Positions 24,738 through 33,413 are shown, counted from the stretch's first letter. The stretch: 64,000 bases of DNA from Mucilaginibacter phyllosphaerae (GCF_004378255.1 NZ_SNQG01000001.1:930001-994000), one strand, 5' to 3'. Program-made: numbers and translations. The notes: a model not told the origin generated them from the sequence alone.

Positions 24738-26039
24738 ATGAATTATTTAAAGAAACGCTTTTCGCCTTTTACCTATTACCTTTTACCTAAAGGCTTTCTG
24801 CTTTTAGCTTTATGCCTTCTACCTCTCCTTACAAGGGCTGCCTCTATCCTTATCCCGATGGATGAGGAACAGAAAGACCATCTAAAATCGTACGGTATTG
24901 CTTTCTGGACGCTGAAGAATGGCGAAACAGTTGACTGGCTGCTCAACTATCGCGGCGGTAGCTTTATGATGAAGTATGACAAGCGCCTGGAGGATGAGTG
25001 TAAGATCCGCGGGGTAAGCTATGAGGTACTGGCTGATGCCAAAGCCGGCCAGATAATTACCGAGGTAAGCGATCCATCAGTTAATATGGATTTAGTAAAG
25101 TTGGAGAAAGCGCCTAAAATGGCGGTTTATTCGCCCAAAAATAAGTTACCCTGGGATGATGCCGTAACCCTGGTTTTAAAATATGCCGAGATCCCCTATG
25201 ATGTTATTTACGATGAAGAGGTGATTCGTGGCGACCTGCCCAAGTACGACTGGCTGCACATGCACCACGAGGATTTTACCGGGCAATTCAGCAAGTTTTA
25301 CGGCGCTTACCGTTATGCACAATGGTATATGGATGATGTAAAAGGACAGCAGGCCATGGCCGCCAAGCTGGGTTTTAAAAAGGTATCGCAAATGAAACTG
25401 GCCGTGGTGCAGCGCATCCGCGATTTTTGCGCAGGCGGGGGCTTTTTGTTTGCCATGTGCAGCGGTACGGATACCTTCGACATTGCCTTGGCGGCAGCTA
25501 ATACCGATATGGTGGAAAGTATGTTTGACGGTGACCCTGCCGACCCCGATGCGCAATCGAAACTGGATTTTACCCAAACCTTTGCATTCCAGAACTTTAT
25601 TATCGACCAAAACCCTACATCGCATCAGTTTAGCAACATTGATGTTACCCCTATCAGGCAAGTAGAGCGCAGCCGCGACTTTTTTACGCTGTTTGATTTT
25701 TCGGCCAAGTGGGATGTAGTGCCCAGCATGCTCACGCAAGATCATGATAAGGTAATAAAAGGCTTTATGGGCTTAACCACCGCCTACAGTAAAAGTAAAC
25801 TAAAGCCCGGCGTTACCGTTATGGGCGAAATGAAAACTGCCAACGAGGCCCGCTACATTCATGGCGAATTTGGCAAGGGCCAGTGGACATTTTACAGCGG
25901 CCACGACCCCGAAGATTATCAGCACGCCGTGGGCGACCCGCCAACAGATCTGAAGCTGCATCCCAATTCGCCCGGTTACAGGTTAATTTTAAATAACGTG
26001 CTGTTCCCTGCGGCTAAAAAGAAAAAACAGAAAACGTGA
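24738..26039 (+). CDS. Secreted protein of the family annotated 'asparagine synthetase B' in Bacteroidota
   Basis: A 433-residue exported protein. Relatives are commonly labelled 'asparagine synthetase B', but there is no N-terminal Cys glutaminase or synthetase ATP site, so I do not accept that function. Conserved parts: SILIPMDEEQKDHLKSYGIA after the signal peptide, WLLNYRGGSFMMKY, a middle DYDWLHMHHEDFTGQF-like block, GGGFLFAMCSGTDTFD, and the C-terminal HGEFGKGQWTFYSGHDPEDYQH. The GGGFLFAMCSGTD and YSGHDPE blocks resemble glutamine-amidotransferase-like folds, which is only a suggestion. The signal-peptide coding region consists of CCTTTTACCT-like repeats, as if derived from intergenic sequence. 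It is followed by a repeat, with no obvious operon partner. Confidence 0.75.
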   Translation: MNYLKKRFSPFTYYLLPKGFLLLALCLLPLLTRAASILIPMDEEQKDHLKSYGIAFWTLKNGETVDWLLNYRGGSFMMKYDKRLEDECKIRGVSYEVLADAKAGQIITEVSDPSVNMDLVKLEKAPKMAVYSPKNKLPWDDAVTLVLKYAEIPYDVIYDEEVIRGDLPKYDWLHMHHEDFTGQFSKFYGAYRYAQWYMDDVKGQQAMAAKLGFKKVSQMKLAVVQRIRDFCAGGGFLFAMCSGTDTFDIALAAANTDMVESMFDGDPADPDAQSKLDFTQTFAFQNFIIDQNPTSHQFSNIDVTPIRQVERSRDFFTLFDFSAKWDVVPSMLTQDHDKVIKGFMGLTTAYSKSKLKPGVTVMGEMKTANEARYIHGEFGKGQWTFYSGHDPEDYQHAVGDPPTDLKLHPNSPGYRLILNNVLFPAAKKKKQKT

Positions 26040-26044
26040 TCTAC

Positions 26045-26204
26045 CCCCAGAGCCCCTGAAGGGAATTTTTTGAAAACATAAAAAATCTTTAATGTCAAAT
26101 TATGAATGTTAAATATCAAATGCTAAAGTTTCTTTGGTCTTAGTCATTCGATATTCAGTATTGGGCGTTCAAATTTATTCTACTCCCCTTCAGGGGACTG
26201 GGAG
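26045..26204. repeat. MITE-like element with ~20-bp imperfect inverted ends
   Basis: Left end CCCAGAGCCCCTGAAGGGA (26046-26064) and right end TCCCCTTCAGGGGACTGGG (26184-26202) are imperfect inverted repeats enclosing about 120 bp of A+T-rich, ATTCGATATTCAG-like sequence. It fills the gap between two convergent stop codons. No coding capacity. A related fragment is at 17591-17615. Confidence 0.55.
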
Positions 26205-26205
26205 C

Positions 26206-28311
26206 CTAATTATAAAACGTCCACGCTATACCAAATTTAAGCACCTTATCCATTTGCGGGTAGCGGTTTACAGTATAAAAACCATTACTAAAAAGCCCCT
26301 GGTTTACATAATCATACTGAATGAAAAGGTTGGTTTTTTGCAGGGTAGCTTTAAAAAAAAGGCTGGCTATTGGGTATGAAGTAAAAGTAACATCGGGGCC
26401 ATTATAAAACTGGCCTAAACCAACGGCGTACGATGGCGCCAGATATGCGGTGTTGTAGCGCACAGTTGCCCCAAACTGCGAGTTGAGTACATCAAATAGT
26501 TTGGCGCCATAATACAGGCTGCTGTAGGTATAAACTTCTGGCGTACGCAGAAGGGCGGCATTATCTGTTTTTTGGTAAACTACGTAATTATCAAAGTGCA
26601 GCTTACGCCACTCCAGGTTTTTACCCAGGCTGATCTTGAGCAGGTTTACAGCCGGGCCGTATTGCCTGGGCGTAGCATCGTTACCGCCGGGTTGTGCCGC
26701 AAAATACAGATAATCGGTTATCAAAAAATATTCGGCTTTCAAATCTACCTGCAATGCGTCGTTTACGTAATTAAAAGACAGATTGGTGGTTTTTTGATTA
26801 TTAAAACTATTGTTGAAAATGTAGTGGTTAGAGATCCAGTTGGTGTACACCAAACCCGGCGAACTGCTTTGCAGATAAGCACCTAATACAATACGCCCGG
26901 CTTTTTGCCCGCCGGCAAGGGTAAGTTTGGCATCGTACAATAAATCGCCAAAGTTGCGGCCCTGTACAATCTGGCGCAGGTCGCCCTCCAGGTTTATACG
27001 ATCGCTGAATTTGTAGCCCAGCCTTGCCTTTAAGGTAATGTTCTGGAAGCTTTCGCCCTGCACTTTTGCCGGGCGTACTACCTTATTACCAAACTCATTT
27101 AAAACCGTATCGGCTACAAACTGGCTTATCTTGTAAAAATCCTGTACCAGGCCAACATCCAGCTTAAGCTCATTCTTCACCATTTTAAGGGATCTGCCCC
27201 TTAAGTAAAAACTATACGAAAAATCATTCTGCACGTGCAGCACGTTCAACGAATCGCGCGATCTGGCTGCGCTAAAATAATAATCCGGAAAAACGCGGTA
27301 CTGGTCCAATCCGTTTTGCAGGTAATTGTATTTACGCTGATTATAGTAAAAAGTATAGGCCACTCGCTGGGTAGGCAATACATTCTTATTACCTGCTTTG
27401 CCATTGTTAAGGCTATCTACACGGCCTATATAATAAAATTGCTTAACATATAATCCGTTACTTTTCCACTGGCTAAAACTGCCGGGCAGGCGTACCGGTT
27501 CGCCGGTTTTATCAAATGATGATTGGGTACTTTTAAATATCGTGTCTTTTAATATCGAACCGGTTTCGGGCGCTTTAAGGTTATTAAATAACAGGTTAGC
27601 CAACAGGTTATAGCGTTTGTTTTTACTGTGATACCAGGTAAACACACCGGCGGTAAAATCGCTTACGTTTTGCGCAAGGATGTTGTTGGTGCTGTAATAC
27701 CCGCGCGATCCGTTAAAGTTCATCAAAAAACCTATATTCCAGTTGGGCTTAACATTTTGGGTGTGTACCACTTTAAACAATTGCTCTTTAGTGCCGCCTA
27801 TCGTACTGAATAAGGATAACAAAGTGTAAGGCGCCCGTGCATTAAAATAATTAATATCCTGCGGGTTTACCATGTAGGCATCCAGCGCATGCAGCCCCTC
27901 GTCAAAACCAATGGTTTTACGCGGGTTAAACAACAGATCGCGTTGTGCAAGGCCTACAAAGCCTAAACTTATCTTTGGGTTACGCGGCTGGTTTAACGGG
28001 CTGTAGTTCTCAAAATTCACCAGGCCTGTATCCAGTGGAAACAGCTGGATACTATCCATCAGCAAGCGCTCGCTGGTAACCTTAATAAATTTGGAGGTAA
28101 ATACGATAGAATCGTGCTTGTTTTCTTCCCGCTTGCGGATGGAATCTATATTTTGCGAATCGCTGTTACGCCGGGCATTACGTGAAGTATCGCGCGAGTA
28201 AACCGGGTCTGTTTGCTGGCCGGGATAAGTATTGGTACGTACCTGCGCAAAAACGCCCTGCACCGATGCACAGATCAATAAAACAAGTAAATATTTTAGC
28301 CTGTTCGCCAT
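26206..28311 (-). CDS. Putative porin (outer-membrane beta-barrel)
   Basis: A 701-residue Bacteroidota 'putative porin'. It has a signal peptide (1-22), then a polar, Arg/Asp-rich N-terminal segment (~23-75), a short conserved block (SERLLMDSIQLFPLDTGL), and a long beta-barrel region with alternating aromatic strands such as GFLMNFNGSRGYYSTNN and QRVAYTFYYNQRKYNY, ending in a terminal aromatic residue. It should form an outer-membrane channel; substrate unknown. Its ATG overlaps the pnp stop (TAATG), the third gene of an lpxK-pnp-porin run that I recall as conserved in the phylum. Confidence 0.87.
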   Translation of the reverse strand: MANRLKYLLVLLICASVQGVFAQVRTNTYPGQQTDPVYSRDTSRNARRNSDSQNIDSIRKREENKHDSIVFTSKFIKVTSERLLMDSIQLFPLDTGLVNFENYSPLNQPRNPKISLGFVGLAQRDLLFNPRKTIGFDEGLHALDAYMVNPQDINYFNARAPYTLLSLFSTIGGTKEQLFKVVHTQNVKPNWNIGFLMNFNGSRGYYSTNNILAQNVSDFTAGVFTWYHSKNKRYNLLANLLFNNLKAPETGSILKDTIFKSTQSSFDKTGEPVRLPGSFSQWKSNGLYVKQFYYIGRVDSLNNGKAGNKNVLPTQRVAYTFYYNQRKYNYLQNGLDQYRVFPDYYFSAARSRDSLNVLHVQNDFSYSFYLRGRSLKMVKNELKLDVGLVQDFYKISQFVADTVLNEFGNKVVRPAKVQGESFQNITLKARLGYKFSDRINLEGDLRQIVQGRNFGDLLYDAKLTLAGGQKAGRIVLGAYLQSSSPGLVYTNWISNHYIFNNSFNNQKTTNLSFNYVNDALQVDLKAEYFLITDYLYFAAQPGGNDATPRQYGPAVNLLKISLGKNLEWRKLHFDNYVVYQKTDNAALLRTPEVYTYSSLYYGAKLFDVLNSQFGATVRYNTAYLAPSYAVGLGQFYNGPDVTFTSYPIASLFFKATLQKTNLFIQYDYVNQGLFSNGFYTVNRYPQMDKVLKFGIAWTFYN

Positions 28312-29126
28312 TAAAGCCCCGCTATTAATTCTTTTAAAATTACCGTAAGTTTTGGTTCTGCAGCCCTTGCAACTGCCAGTATCTCATCAAGCGATACGGG
28401 CGACAGTACTTCAGGGAAACCCTCATCCGTAATTACCGATATGGCAAAAACCGGCAGGCCCATGTGGTTGGCCACAATCACCTCGGGCACGGTGCTCATG
28501 CCCACAATATCGCCGCCAATTATGCGCAGATATTTATATTCGGCACGGGTTTCCAGATTAGGGCCGGTAACCGCAACATAAACTCCTTTATGGCACGTAA
28601 TATTGTTTGCTTTGGCAATGGCAAGCCCCTTTTCTATCAGGTGATGTTTATAAGGCTCGCTCATATCCGGAAAACGCGGGCCCAGGTCACTATCATTACG
28701 GCCTGTAAGCGGGTTTAATGGCTGCAGGTTAATATGATCTTCAATGATCATCAGGTCGCCCTTTTTAAATTCCGGATTAAGCGATCCGCTGGCATTGGAT
28801 ACAAACAGCGTTTTAATCCCCAGCATTTTCATCACCCTAACCGGGAAAGTGATCTGCTGCATGGTATAACCTTCGTAATAATGCAGGCGGCCCTGCATGG
28901 CAACAACTTTTTTACCACCCAGCATACCAAAAATTAACTTACCCGAATGAAATTCCAAAGTCGACATTGGGAAATCAGGTATATTGGAGTACATCAGCTG
29001 CTTTTCTATCTCAATCTCGTTCACCAGGGCGCCCAGGCCGGTACCTAAAATAATACCTGCTTCGGGTTCAAAATCGCCTATACGTTTCTTGATATATTCA
29101 GTTGTGTTGCGGATGCTCTCTAACAT
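28311..29126 (-). CDS. pnp: Purine-nucleoside phosphorylase
   Basis: Trimeric-type purine-nucleoside phosphorylase of purine salvage (cytoplasm), cleaving inosine/guanosine to base plus ribose-1-phosphate. 271 residues, usual length. Motifs: GIILGTGLGAL near residue 26, FHSGKLIFG, MQGRLHYYEGY, VSNASGSLNPEF, GPNLETRAEY, and GMSTVPEVIVANHMG. It overlaps the 3' end of lpxK by 29 bp and its stop overlaps the porin start, so the three genes are probably co-translated. The start cannot move downstream without losing the phosphate-binding GTGLG, so the overlap is real. Confidence 0.95.
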   Translation of the reverse strand: MLESIRNTTEYIKKRIGDFEPEAGIILGTGLGALVNEIEIEKQLMYSNIPDFPMSTLEFHSGKLIFGMLGGKKVVAMQGRLHYYEGYTMQQITFPVRVMKMLGIKTLFVSNASGSLNPEFKKGDLMIIEDHINLQPLNPLTGRNDSDLGPRFPDMSEPYKHHLIEKGLAIAKANNITCHKGVYVAVTGPNLETRAEYKYLRIIGGDIVGMSTVPEVIVANHMGLPVFAISVITDEGFPEVLSPVSLDEILAVARAAEPKLTVILKELIAGL

Positions 29127-30153
29127 AGTTTTTTATTAATTGATCAAATGCCGGCTGCCCGTTGTTTAAAAACTGCACACCAATTGGCTGTACCCATACA
29201 GGCAATTGCGCAAGGGCAGGTAACAGTTCATGTACCCCTAAACGCTGCGCATCCTTTTCTGTTGTGATGATAATTTTTTTTGTTGATTTACAGGCAGCAA
29301 ATTCATCAGCAAGTTTAGCGATATTTTTTAAGCTAAACTGATGATGATCCGGATAATTATGATGGATGATGCCTGCCGAATATTTACTAATGTGCTGCAT
29401 CAAAGGCTTAGGATTAGCTATACCTGTTAAAAGAAATACTGTGGCATCTGCATCAATAAGCTTATTAATTCTATTACCCTGCAGGTCCTGCAAAGGCTGG
29501 TAAGCTATTGCGCTAAAAAACAAAGGCTGCAAGTTTAAAGGCGAAATTTGTTGATAACAGCGCATCATTTGTTCTTCTGATAATTCTGTAGGGCATTTGG
29601 TTATTACCATCACATCTGCCCGCCAGCGGCTACTGAAAGGCTCGCGCAGGTTACCCGCCGGCAATAACATTTTTGGCTTTTGTAAATGCTGATAATCAAA
29701 CAACAAAATGCTTAAGCCCGGCTTAACAGCGCGGTGCTGAAAGGCATCATCCAATAAAATAAGGTTGTGGTTTATCTTAAGCTGATTGATACCCGCCACC
29801 CTATCCTCGCAAACCGCTACGGTAACATCCGGAAATTTATGATAGAATTGGGATGGTTCATCGCCAATTTCTGTTGCAGTGGCTGTAGCGTTAGCAGTTA
29901 AAAATCCTTTTGTTTTGCGGCCATAGCCACGGCTTAATGTGGCTAATTCACGGTCGTTTTTTAACAAGCGCACCAGGTACTCTGTCATGGGGCTTTTGCC
30001 TGCGCCGCCAACTTCCAGGTTACCTACACAGATCACCGGCAAATCAAATTCGCGGCTTTTAAATAAACCTGCATCGTAAAACCAGTTGCGGATGATAATA
30101 ACCAGCCCATATAGCAACGAAAACGGAAACAAAAGCCAGCGCAGGTATTGCAT
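29098..30153 (-). CDS. lpxK: Tetraacyldisaccharide 4'-kinase
   Basis: LpxK phosphorylates the 4' position of the lipid A disaccharide intermediate at the inner membrane. 351 residues from the ATG at 30153 (MQYLRWLLFPFS), whose first ~25 residues form the membrane-associated helix. An ATG 19 codons upstream would add a non-homologous extension. Walker A is GNLEVGGAGKSPMTEYL (Lys53). Later landmarks are LATLSRGYGRKTKGFL, GDEPSQFYHKFPD, LLDDAFQHRAV and TTEKDAQRL. Its presence confirms a lipid A-containing outer membrane. It is the first gene of the lpxK-pnp-porin operon. Confidence 0.95.
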   Translation of the reverse strand: MQYLRWLLFPFSLLYGLVIIIRNWFYDAGLFKSREFDLPVICVGNLEVGGAGKSPMTEYLVRLLKNDRELATLSRGYGRKTKGFLTANATATATEIGDEPSQFYHKFPDVTVAVCEDRVAGINQLKINHNLILLDDAFQHRAVKPGLSILLFDYQHLQKPKMLLPAGNLREPFSSRWRADVMVITKCPTELSEEQMMRCYQQISPLNLQPLFFSAIAYQPLQDLQGNRINKLIDADATVFLLTGIANPKPLMQHISKYSAGIIHHNYPDHHQFSLKNIAKLADEFAACKSTKKIIITTEKDAQRLGVHELLPALAQLPVWVQPIGVQFLNNGQPAFDQLIKNYVREHPQHN

Positions 30154-30267
30154 AGATGCGGTAAAGATAGGAAAAGGGAGATTAGTTATCACGACACCTT
30201 TTGCAAACATTACTTCATGCCAATTGATCTAAAAAGTTTTTAACTTAGTCATTAATCCACTCTATTT

Positions 30268-31176
30268 ATGAAATACATTTCATCATTCCTGCTACTCTTC
30301 ACAACCCTCACCACTTTTGCCCAAACCGACCAAAAGCTAACGGCTCAATTGCTGGCAGCTACAAAAGGGTTTCATGGCGATGTGGGCATTTATGTACAAA
30401 ACCTTAAAACCGGCAAAACTGCTGCCATTAATGCCGATACGCTTTTCCCTACGGCCAGCATGATAAAAGTGAGCATTTTAAGCGGATTGATGGATAAGAT
30501 AGACAAAGGTGAATTGCAGTACAATCAAAAACTGGTTTATTACGATTCGCTGCTTTATGCAGGCGAAGATATTTTAGGTTCTTTTAAAGATAAAGACACC
30601 ATACAACTGAGTAAGGTTGCTATGCTGATGATCACCATGAGCGATAATACCGCCAGCCTTTGGCTGCAGAAGCTGGTGGGCGGCGACTACATCAACAACT
30701 GGCTTGATGCCAATGGTTTTAAAGCGATGCGGGTAAATTCGCGCATCCCGGCACGGCGAGCGGTATGGGAAAAATATGGATGGGGCGTTACCACGCCGCG
30801 GGAAATGTGCCGCCTGTTTACTATGATAAGAGAAGGCAAAGCAGTTAGTCCGGCAGCCAGCGAACGCATGAGCCGTACACTCAACCGTATTTTTTGGGAT
30901 GAAACGGCTCTGTCGCAGATACCGCCTTATGTACAAACAATGTCTAAACAGGGCGCCGTTGATGCATCCAGATCAGAAACGGTACTGGTAAATGCACCGC
31001 ATGGCGATTATGTATTTTCTGTGATCACCAAAAACAATAAGGACCAGCGCTGGACAAGCGATAATGAAGCAGATGTGCTTATCAAAAAAGTATCAGCCTT
31101 GCTATGGCATTACTTCGAGCCCGGCAGCAAATGGCAGCCAGCCCCAGGTGTAGAAAAGTATATGCTTAATGAATAA
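30268..31176 (+). CDS. Serine hydrolase of the class A beta-lactamase fold
   Basis: A 302-residue exported protein (signal peptide 1-19) of the beta-lactamase2 family. The SxxK motif is S64-M-I-K67 and the SDN loop is S125-D126-N127, both intact. The third motif, normally KTG, is KQG in MSKQGAVDASRSETVLV. The omega-loop Glu cannot be placed with confidence; the AVWEKYGWGVTTPREM segment sits near where it should be. Relatives include true beta-lactamases and uncharacterised hydrolases, and resistance cannot be inferred. It is convergent with the VOC gene, ending at its stop. Confidence 0.85.
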   Translation: MKYISSFLLLFTTLTTFAQTDQKLTAQLLAATKGFHGDVGIYVQNLKTGKTAAINADTLFPTASMIKVSILSGLMDKIDKGELQYNQKLVYYDSLLYAGEDILGSFKDKDTIQLSKVAMLMITMSDNTASLWLQKLVGGDYINNWLDANGFKAMRVNSRIPARRAVWEKYGWGVTTPREMCRLFTMIREGKAVSPAASERMSRTLNRIFWDETALSQIPPYVQTMSKQGAVDASRSETVLVNAPHGDYVFSVITKNNKDQRWTSDNEADVLIKKVSALLWHYFEPGSKWQPAPGVEKYMLNE

Positions 31177-31665
31177 TTACTTTAACAACCCTAACAATCC
31201 CGGCATATCGAGCTGGCGGGTGTACATGGTAAGATTGCCATGCTCATCTGCAGGCCATTGGCCTTTGGGCCTGTCCCAATAAAGCTCAACACCGTTCTGG
31301 TCTGGGTCATTTAAGTATATAGCTTCAGATACGCCGTGATCTGCGGCGCCTGTAATGCTATATTGAGCATTGATAAGGCGCTGTAATATGGCGGCAAGAT
31401 CTTTACGCTCGGGGTATAAAATGGCAGTATGGTACAAACCCGGTGCATACTCGGGCGCTGGTGATGCGCCTTTGCTATGCCAGGTATTTAAACCGATATG
31501 GTGGTGGTACCCACCTGCGGATATAAACGCAGCCTGGTCGCCATACATCATTACTAACTCAAACCCCAGCAGGTCGCAATAAAATGCCAATGATTTTTGA
31601 ATATCGCTTACTTTTAAATGTACGTGGCCAATGCGGGTATGTGCCGGTATTTTGTATTCGCTCAT
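31177..31665 (-). CDS. VOC (glyoxalase/bleomycin-resistance/extradiol dioxygenase) family protein
   Basis: A 162-residue VOC-fold metalloenzyme. Two beta-alpha-beta-beta-beta halves are visible. The first begins GHVHLKVSDIQKSLAFYCDLLGFELVMMYG and includes HHIGLNTWHSKG; the second includes LYHTAILYPER and ends NDPDQNGVELYWDRPKGQW. Likely metal ligands are the His in GHVHL, His in LYHTA and Glu in VELYWD, an H/H/E set. This subfamily resembles catechol-2,3-dioxygenase-like proteins, but no degradation genes lie nearby. Substrate unknown. Confidence 0.82.
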   Translation of the reverse strand: MSEYKIPAHTRIGHVHLKVSDIQKSLAFYCDLLGFELVMMYGDQAAFISAGGYHHHIGLNTWHSKGASPAPEYAPGLYHTAILYPERKDLAAILQRLINAQYSITGAADHGVSEAIYLNDPDQNGVELYWDRPKGQWPADEHGNLTMYTRQLDMPGLLGLLK

Positions 31666-31676
31666 GATGAGATTTT

Positions 31677-31790
31677 GTATGTTGTAAAGTTACAATGTTG
31701 TAAATTTGGTTTTGTTGCTTAATTGCAATAAATGTTTAAACATTAAATGTTACGCAGATAACATTCAACTTTACAACCTTCAAACATTTC
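31677..31790. repeat. TTGTAAAGTT-type inverted repeat spacer
   Basis: The spacer between the VOC gene and engB contains TTGTAAAGTTACAATGTTGTAAA (31681-31703) and, inverted, CAACTTTACAACCTTCAAAC (31768-31787). These low-complexity blocks flank an A+T-rich core and may be intergenic repeat DNA. Confidence 0.45.
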
Positions 31791-31806
31791 AAGATAAAAT
31801 AAACCT

Positions 31807-31814
31807 TACCTTTG
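31807..31814 (+). promoter_or_regulatory. -7 promoter element immediately before engB
   Basis: TACCTTTG exactly matches TAnnTTTG and ends only 4 bp before the ATG at 31819. The start point would fall on or beside the start codon, implying a leaderless or near-leaderless transcript. Confidence 0.5.
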
Positions 31815-31818
31815 CATT

Positions 31819-32448
31819 ATGATCATCAAATCTGCCGACTTTATATGCAGCAATACCCAGGTATCTAAATTACCCCCGCCTTTAAAGCCCGAATATGCTT
31901 TTATAGGCCGCAGTAACGTGGGGAAATCATCCCTGATCAATATGCTGGTACAGAAAAAAGGGCTGGCAAAAACATCACAAACACCGGGTAAAACACAGCT
32001 TATTAACCATTTTTTGGTAAACGACAACTGGTATATTGTTGATTTGCCTGGCTATGGTTATGCCCGTGCATCTAAAAGCAAAAAAGCCGACTGGAACAAA
32101 TTCATCCAAACCTACCTGGATAAGCGCGAAAGCCTGCAATGTGTAATGGTTTTAGTAGATAGCCGGCTGGAACCCCAAAAAATTGACCTGGAGTTTTGCA
32201 GCTGGCTGGGCGAAAAGGGCCTTCCTTTTGTGCTGGTGTTTACCAAGGCCGATAAACAAAGCAATATTAAAACCGATCAGAACATTGCAAAATTCAGAAA
32301 AGCCATGCTGGCATTTTTTGAAGAAGCCCCGCAGCATTTCGTCACCTCATCTGAGTTACATACCGGCCGCGATGAGGTATTGGGTTTTGTAAGCAGCATT
32401 AACCAGAACTTTGAGGTACCCGATTTTGATGAGGAACATTATAAGTAA
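31819..32448 (+). CDS. engB: Ribosome biogenesis GTPase EngB/YsxC
   Basis: A 209-residue YihA/YsxC-family GTPase that assists late 50S ribosomal subunit assembly in the cytoplasm. Motifs: G1 GRSNVGKSSLINM (P-loop), the switch region TSQTPGKTQ, G3 DLPGYGYARA, G4 VFTKADK, and G5 in VTSSELHTGRDEVL. Length is typical. The start is confirmed by the family N-terminus (MIIKSADFICSNTQVSKLPPP). A -7 promoter box ends 4 bp before the ATG. It is followed by the UbiA-family gene 83 bp away in the same direction. Confidence 0.96.
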   Translation: MIIKSADFICSNTQVSKLPPPLKPEYAFIGRSNVGKSSLINMLVQKKGLAKTSQTPGKTQLINHFLVNDNWYIVDLPGYGYARASKSKKADWNKFIQTYLDKRESLQCVMVLVDSRLEPQKIDLEFCSWLGEKGLPFVLVFTKADKQSNIKTDQNIAKFRKAMLAFFEEAPQHFVTSSELHTGRDEVLGFVSSINQNFEVPDFDEEHYK

Positions 32449-32528
32449 TAATTTCGAACATCGAACCGGGAATAAGGAATATCGAAGTAACCTTCATCAT
32501 TCTTTATTCGACATTCGTCATTCTAAAT
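32449..32528. repeat. ATTCGACATTCG-type intergenic repeat
   Basis: The gap between engB and the UbiA gene carries imperfect inverted blocks: TTTCGAACATCGAA and AATAAGGAATATCGAA on the left, TTTATTCGACATTCGTCATTC on the right. Related sequence lies inside 26100-26175 and near 56232-56290. Confidence 0.5.
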
Positions 32529-32531
32529 AAA

Positions 32532-33386
32532 ATGAAAAAATATTTATCATTAGTAACCTTTACGCATACCATATTCGCGATGCCCTTTGCCTTTATCGGC
32601 TTTTTTTTGGCGGTTACTACTACCAACCACAAATTTGAATGGCAAAAACTGGCGATGATGCTGTTGTGTATGGTGTTTGCCCGCAATTCGGCCATGGCGT
32701 TTAACCGCTATCTGGACAGGAACATTGATGCCAAAAACCCCCGCACCAAGCAGCGCGACATCCCGGCCGGGCGAATTTCGCCGGCTGCGGCTTTAACGTT
32801 TACCTTAACCAACTGCGCGCTCTTTATATTAACCACCTGGTTTATTAACCCACTGTGTTTTTACCTTTCGCCCATTGCTTTGTTGGTAGTATTAGGTTAC
32901 AGCGCAACCAAAAGATTTACCGCATTATGCCACATGGTTTTAGGTTTGGGCTTATCGCTTGCCCCTATCGGCGCTTATTTAGTGGTTACCGGTGCGTTTG
33001 CACTAACACCCATTTTCTTTTCGCTATCCGTACTTTGCTGGGTAAGCGGGTTTGACATCATCTACGCCCTGCAGGATGAGGACTTTGACCGCGACCAGAA
33101 ACTACATTCCATCCCGGCATGGCTGGGCAAGGTTAATGCATTAAGGCTTTCATCTGTATTGCATGTATTTTCGGCATTTTTTGTGCTGATGCCTGTATTT
33201 TATACTCATGTAGGTGTTTTATATTATATCGGTATTGTATTCTTCTGCGCTATGCTCATCTATCAGCACACTCTGGTAAAACCAAACGATCTGAGCCGCG
33301 TAACTTTTGCATTCATGACCACCAATGGTATTGCCAGCGTGGTGTTTGCAGCCTTTTTTTTGATGGATAGGGTTTGGATGCGGTAA
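32532..33386 (+). CDS. UbiA-family prenyltransferase (MqnP/4-hydroxybenzoate type)
   Basis: A 284-residue inner-membrane prenyltransferase with about eight helices. The first Asp-rich motif is NRYLDRNID (residues 58-66) and the second is YALQDEDFDRDQK (~175-187), both binding Mg-prenyl diphosphate. The family transfers a polyprenyl chain to an aromatic acceptor in quinone synthesis; relatives in Bacteroidota are annotated as 4-hydroxybenzoate octaprenyltransferase or MqnP of the futalosine menaquinone route. As the phylum uses menaquinone, a menaquinone role is the more likely (inference). No other quinone genes are in the window. A clear terminator follows. Confidence 0.88.
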   Translation: MKKYLSLVTFTHTIFAMPFAFIGFFLAVTTTNHKFEWQKLAMMLLCMVFARNSAMAFNRYLDRNIDAKNPRTKQRDIPAGRISPAAALTFTLTNCALFILTTWFINPLCFYLSPIALLVVLGYSATKRFTALCHMVLGLGLSLAPIGAYLVVTGAFALTPIFFSLSVLCWVSGFDIIYALQDEDFDRDQKLHSIPAWLGKVNALRLSSVLHVFSAFFVLMPVFYTHVGVLYYIGIVFFCAMLIYQHTLVKPNDLSRVTFAFMTTNGIASVVFAAFFLMDRVWMR

Positions 33387-33413
33387 TATCGTTATAAGAA
33401 AAAGAGTCTGCAT

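Noticed and set aside
25176-25745. 189-codon open frame antisense to the secreted protein gene at 24738
   Set aside because: No recognisable domain, no promoter; the opposite strand encodes a conserved protein through the same interval.
24738-26039. True asparagine synthetase B
   Set aside because: The family label in databases conflicts with the sequence: it has a signal peptide, lacks the N-terminal catalytic Cys and the synthetase ATP-binding site.
30268-31176. Antibiotic resistance gene
   Set aside because: The fold alone does not show beta-lactam hydrolysis, and the KTG motif is altered.
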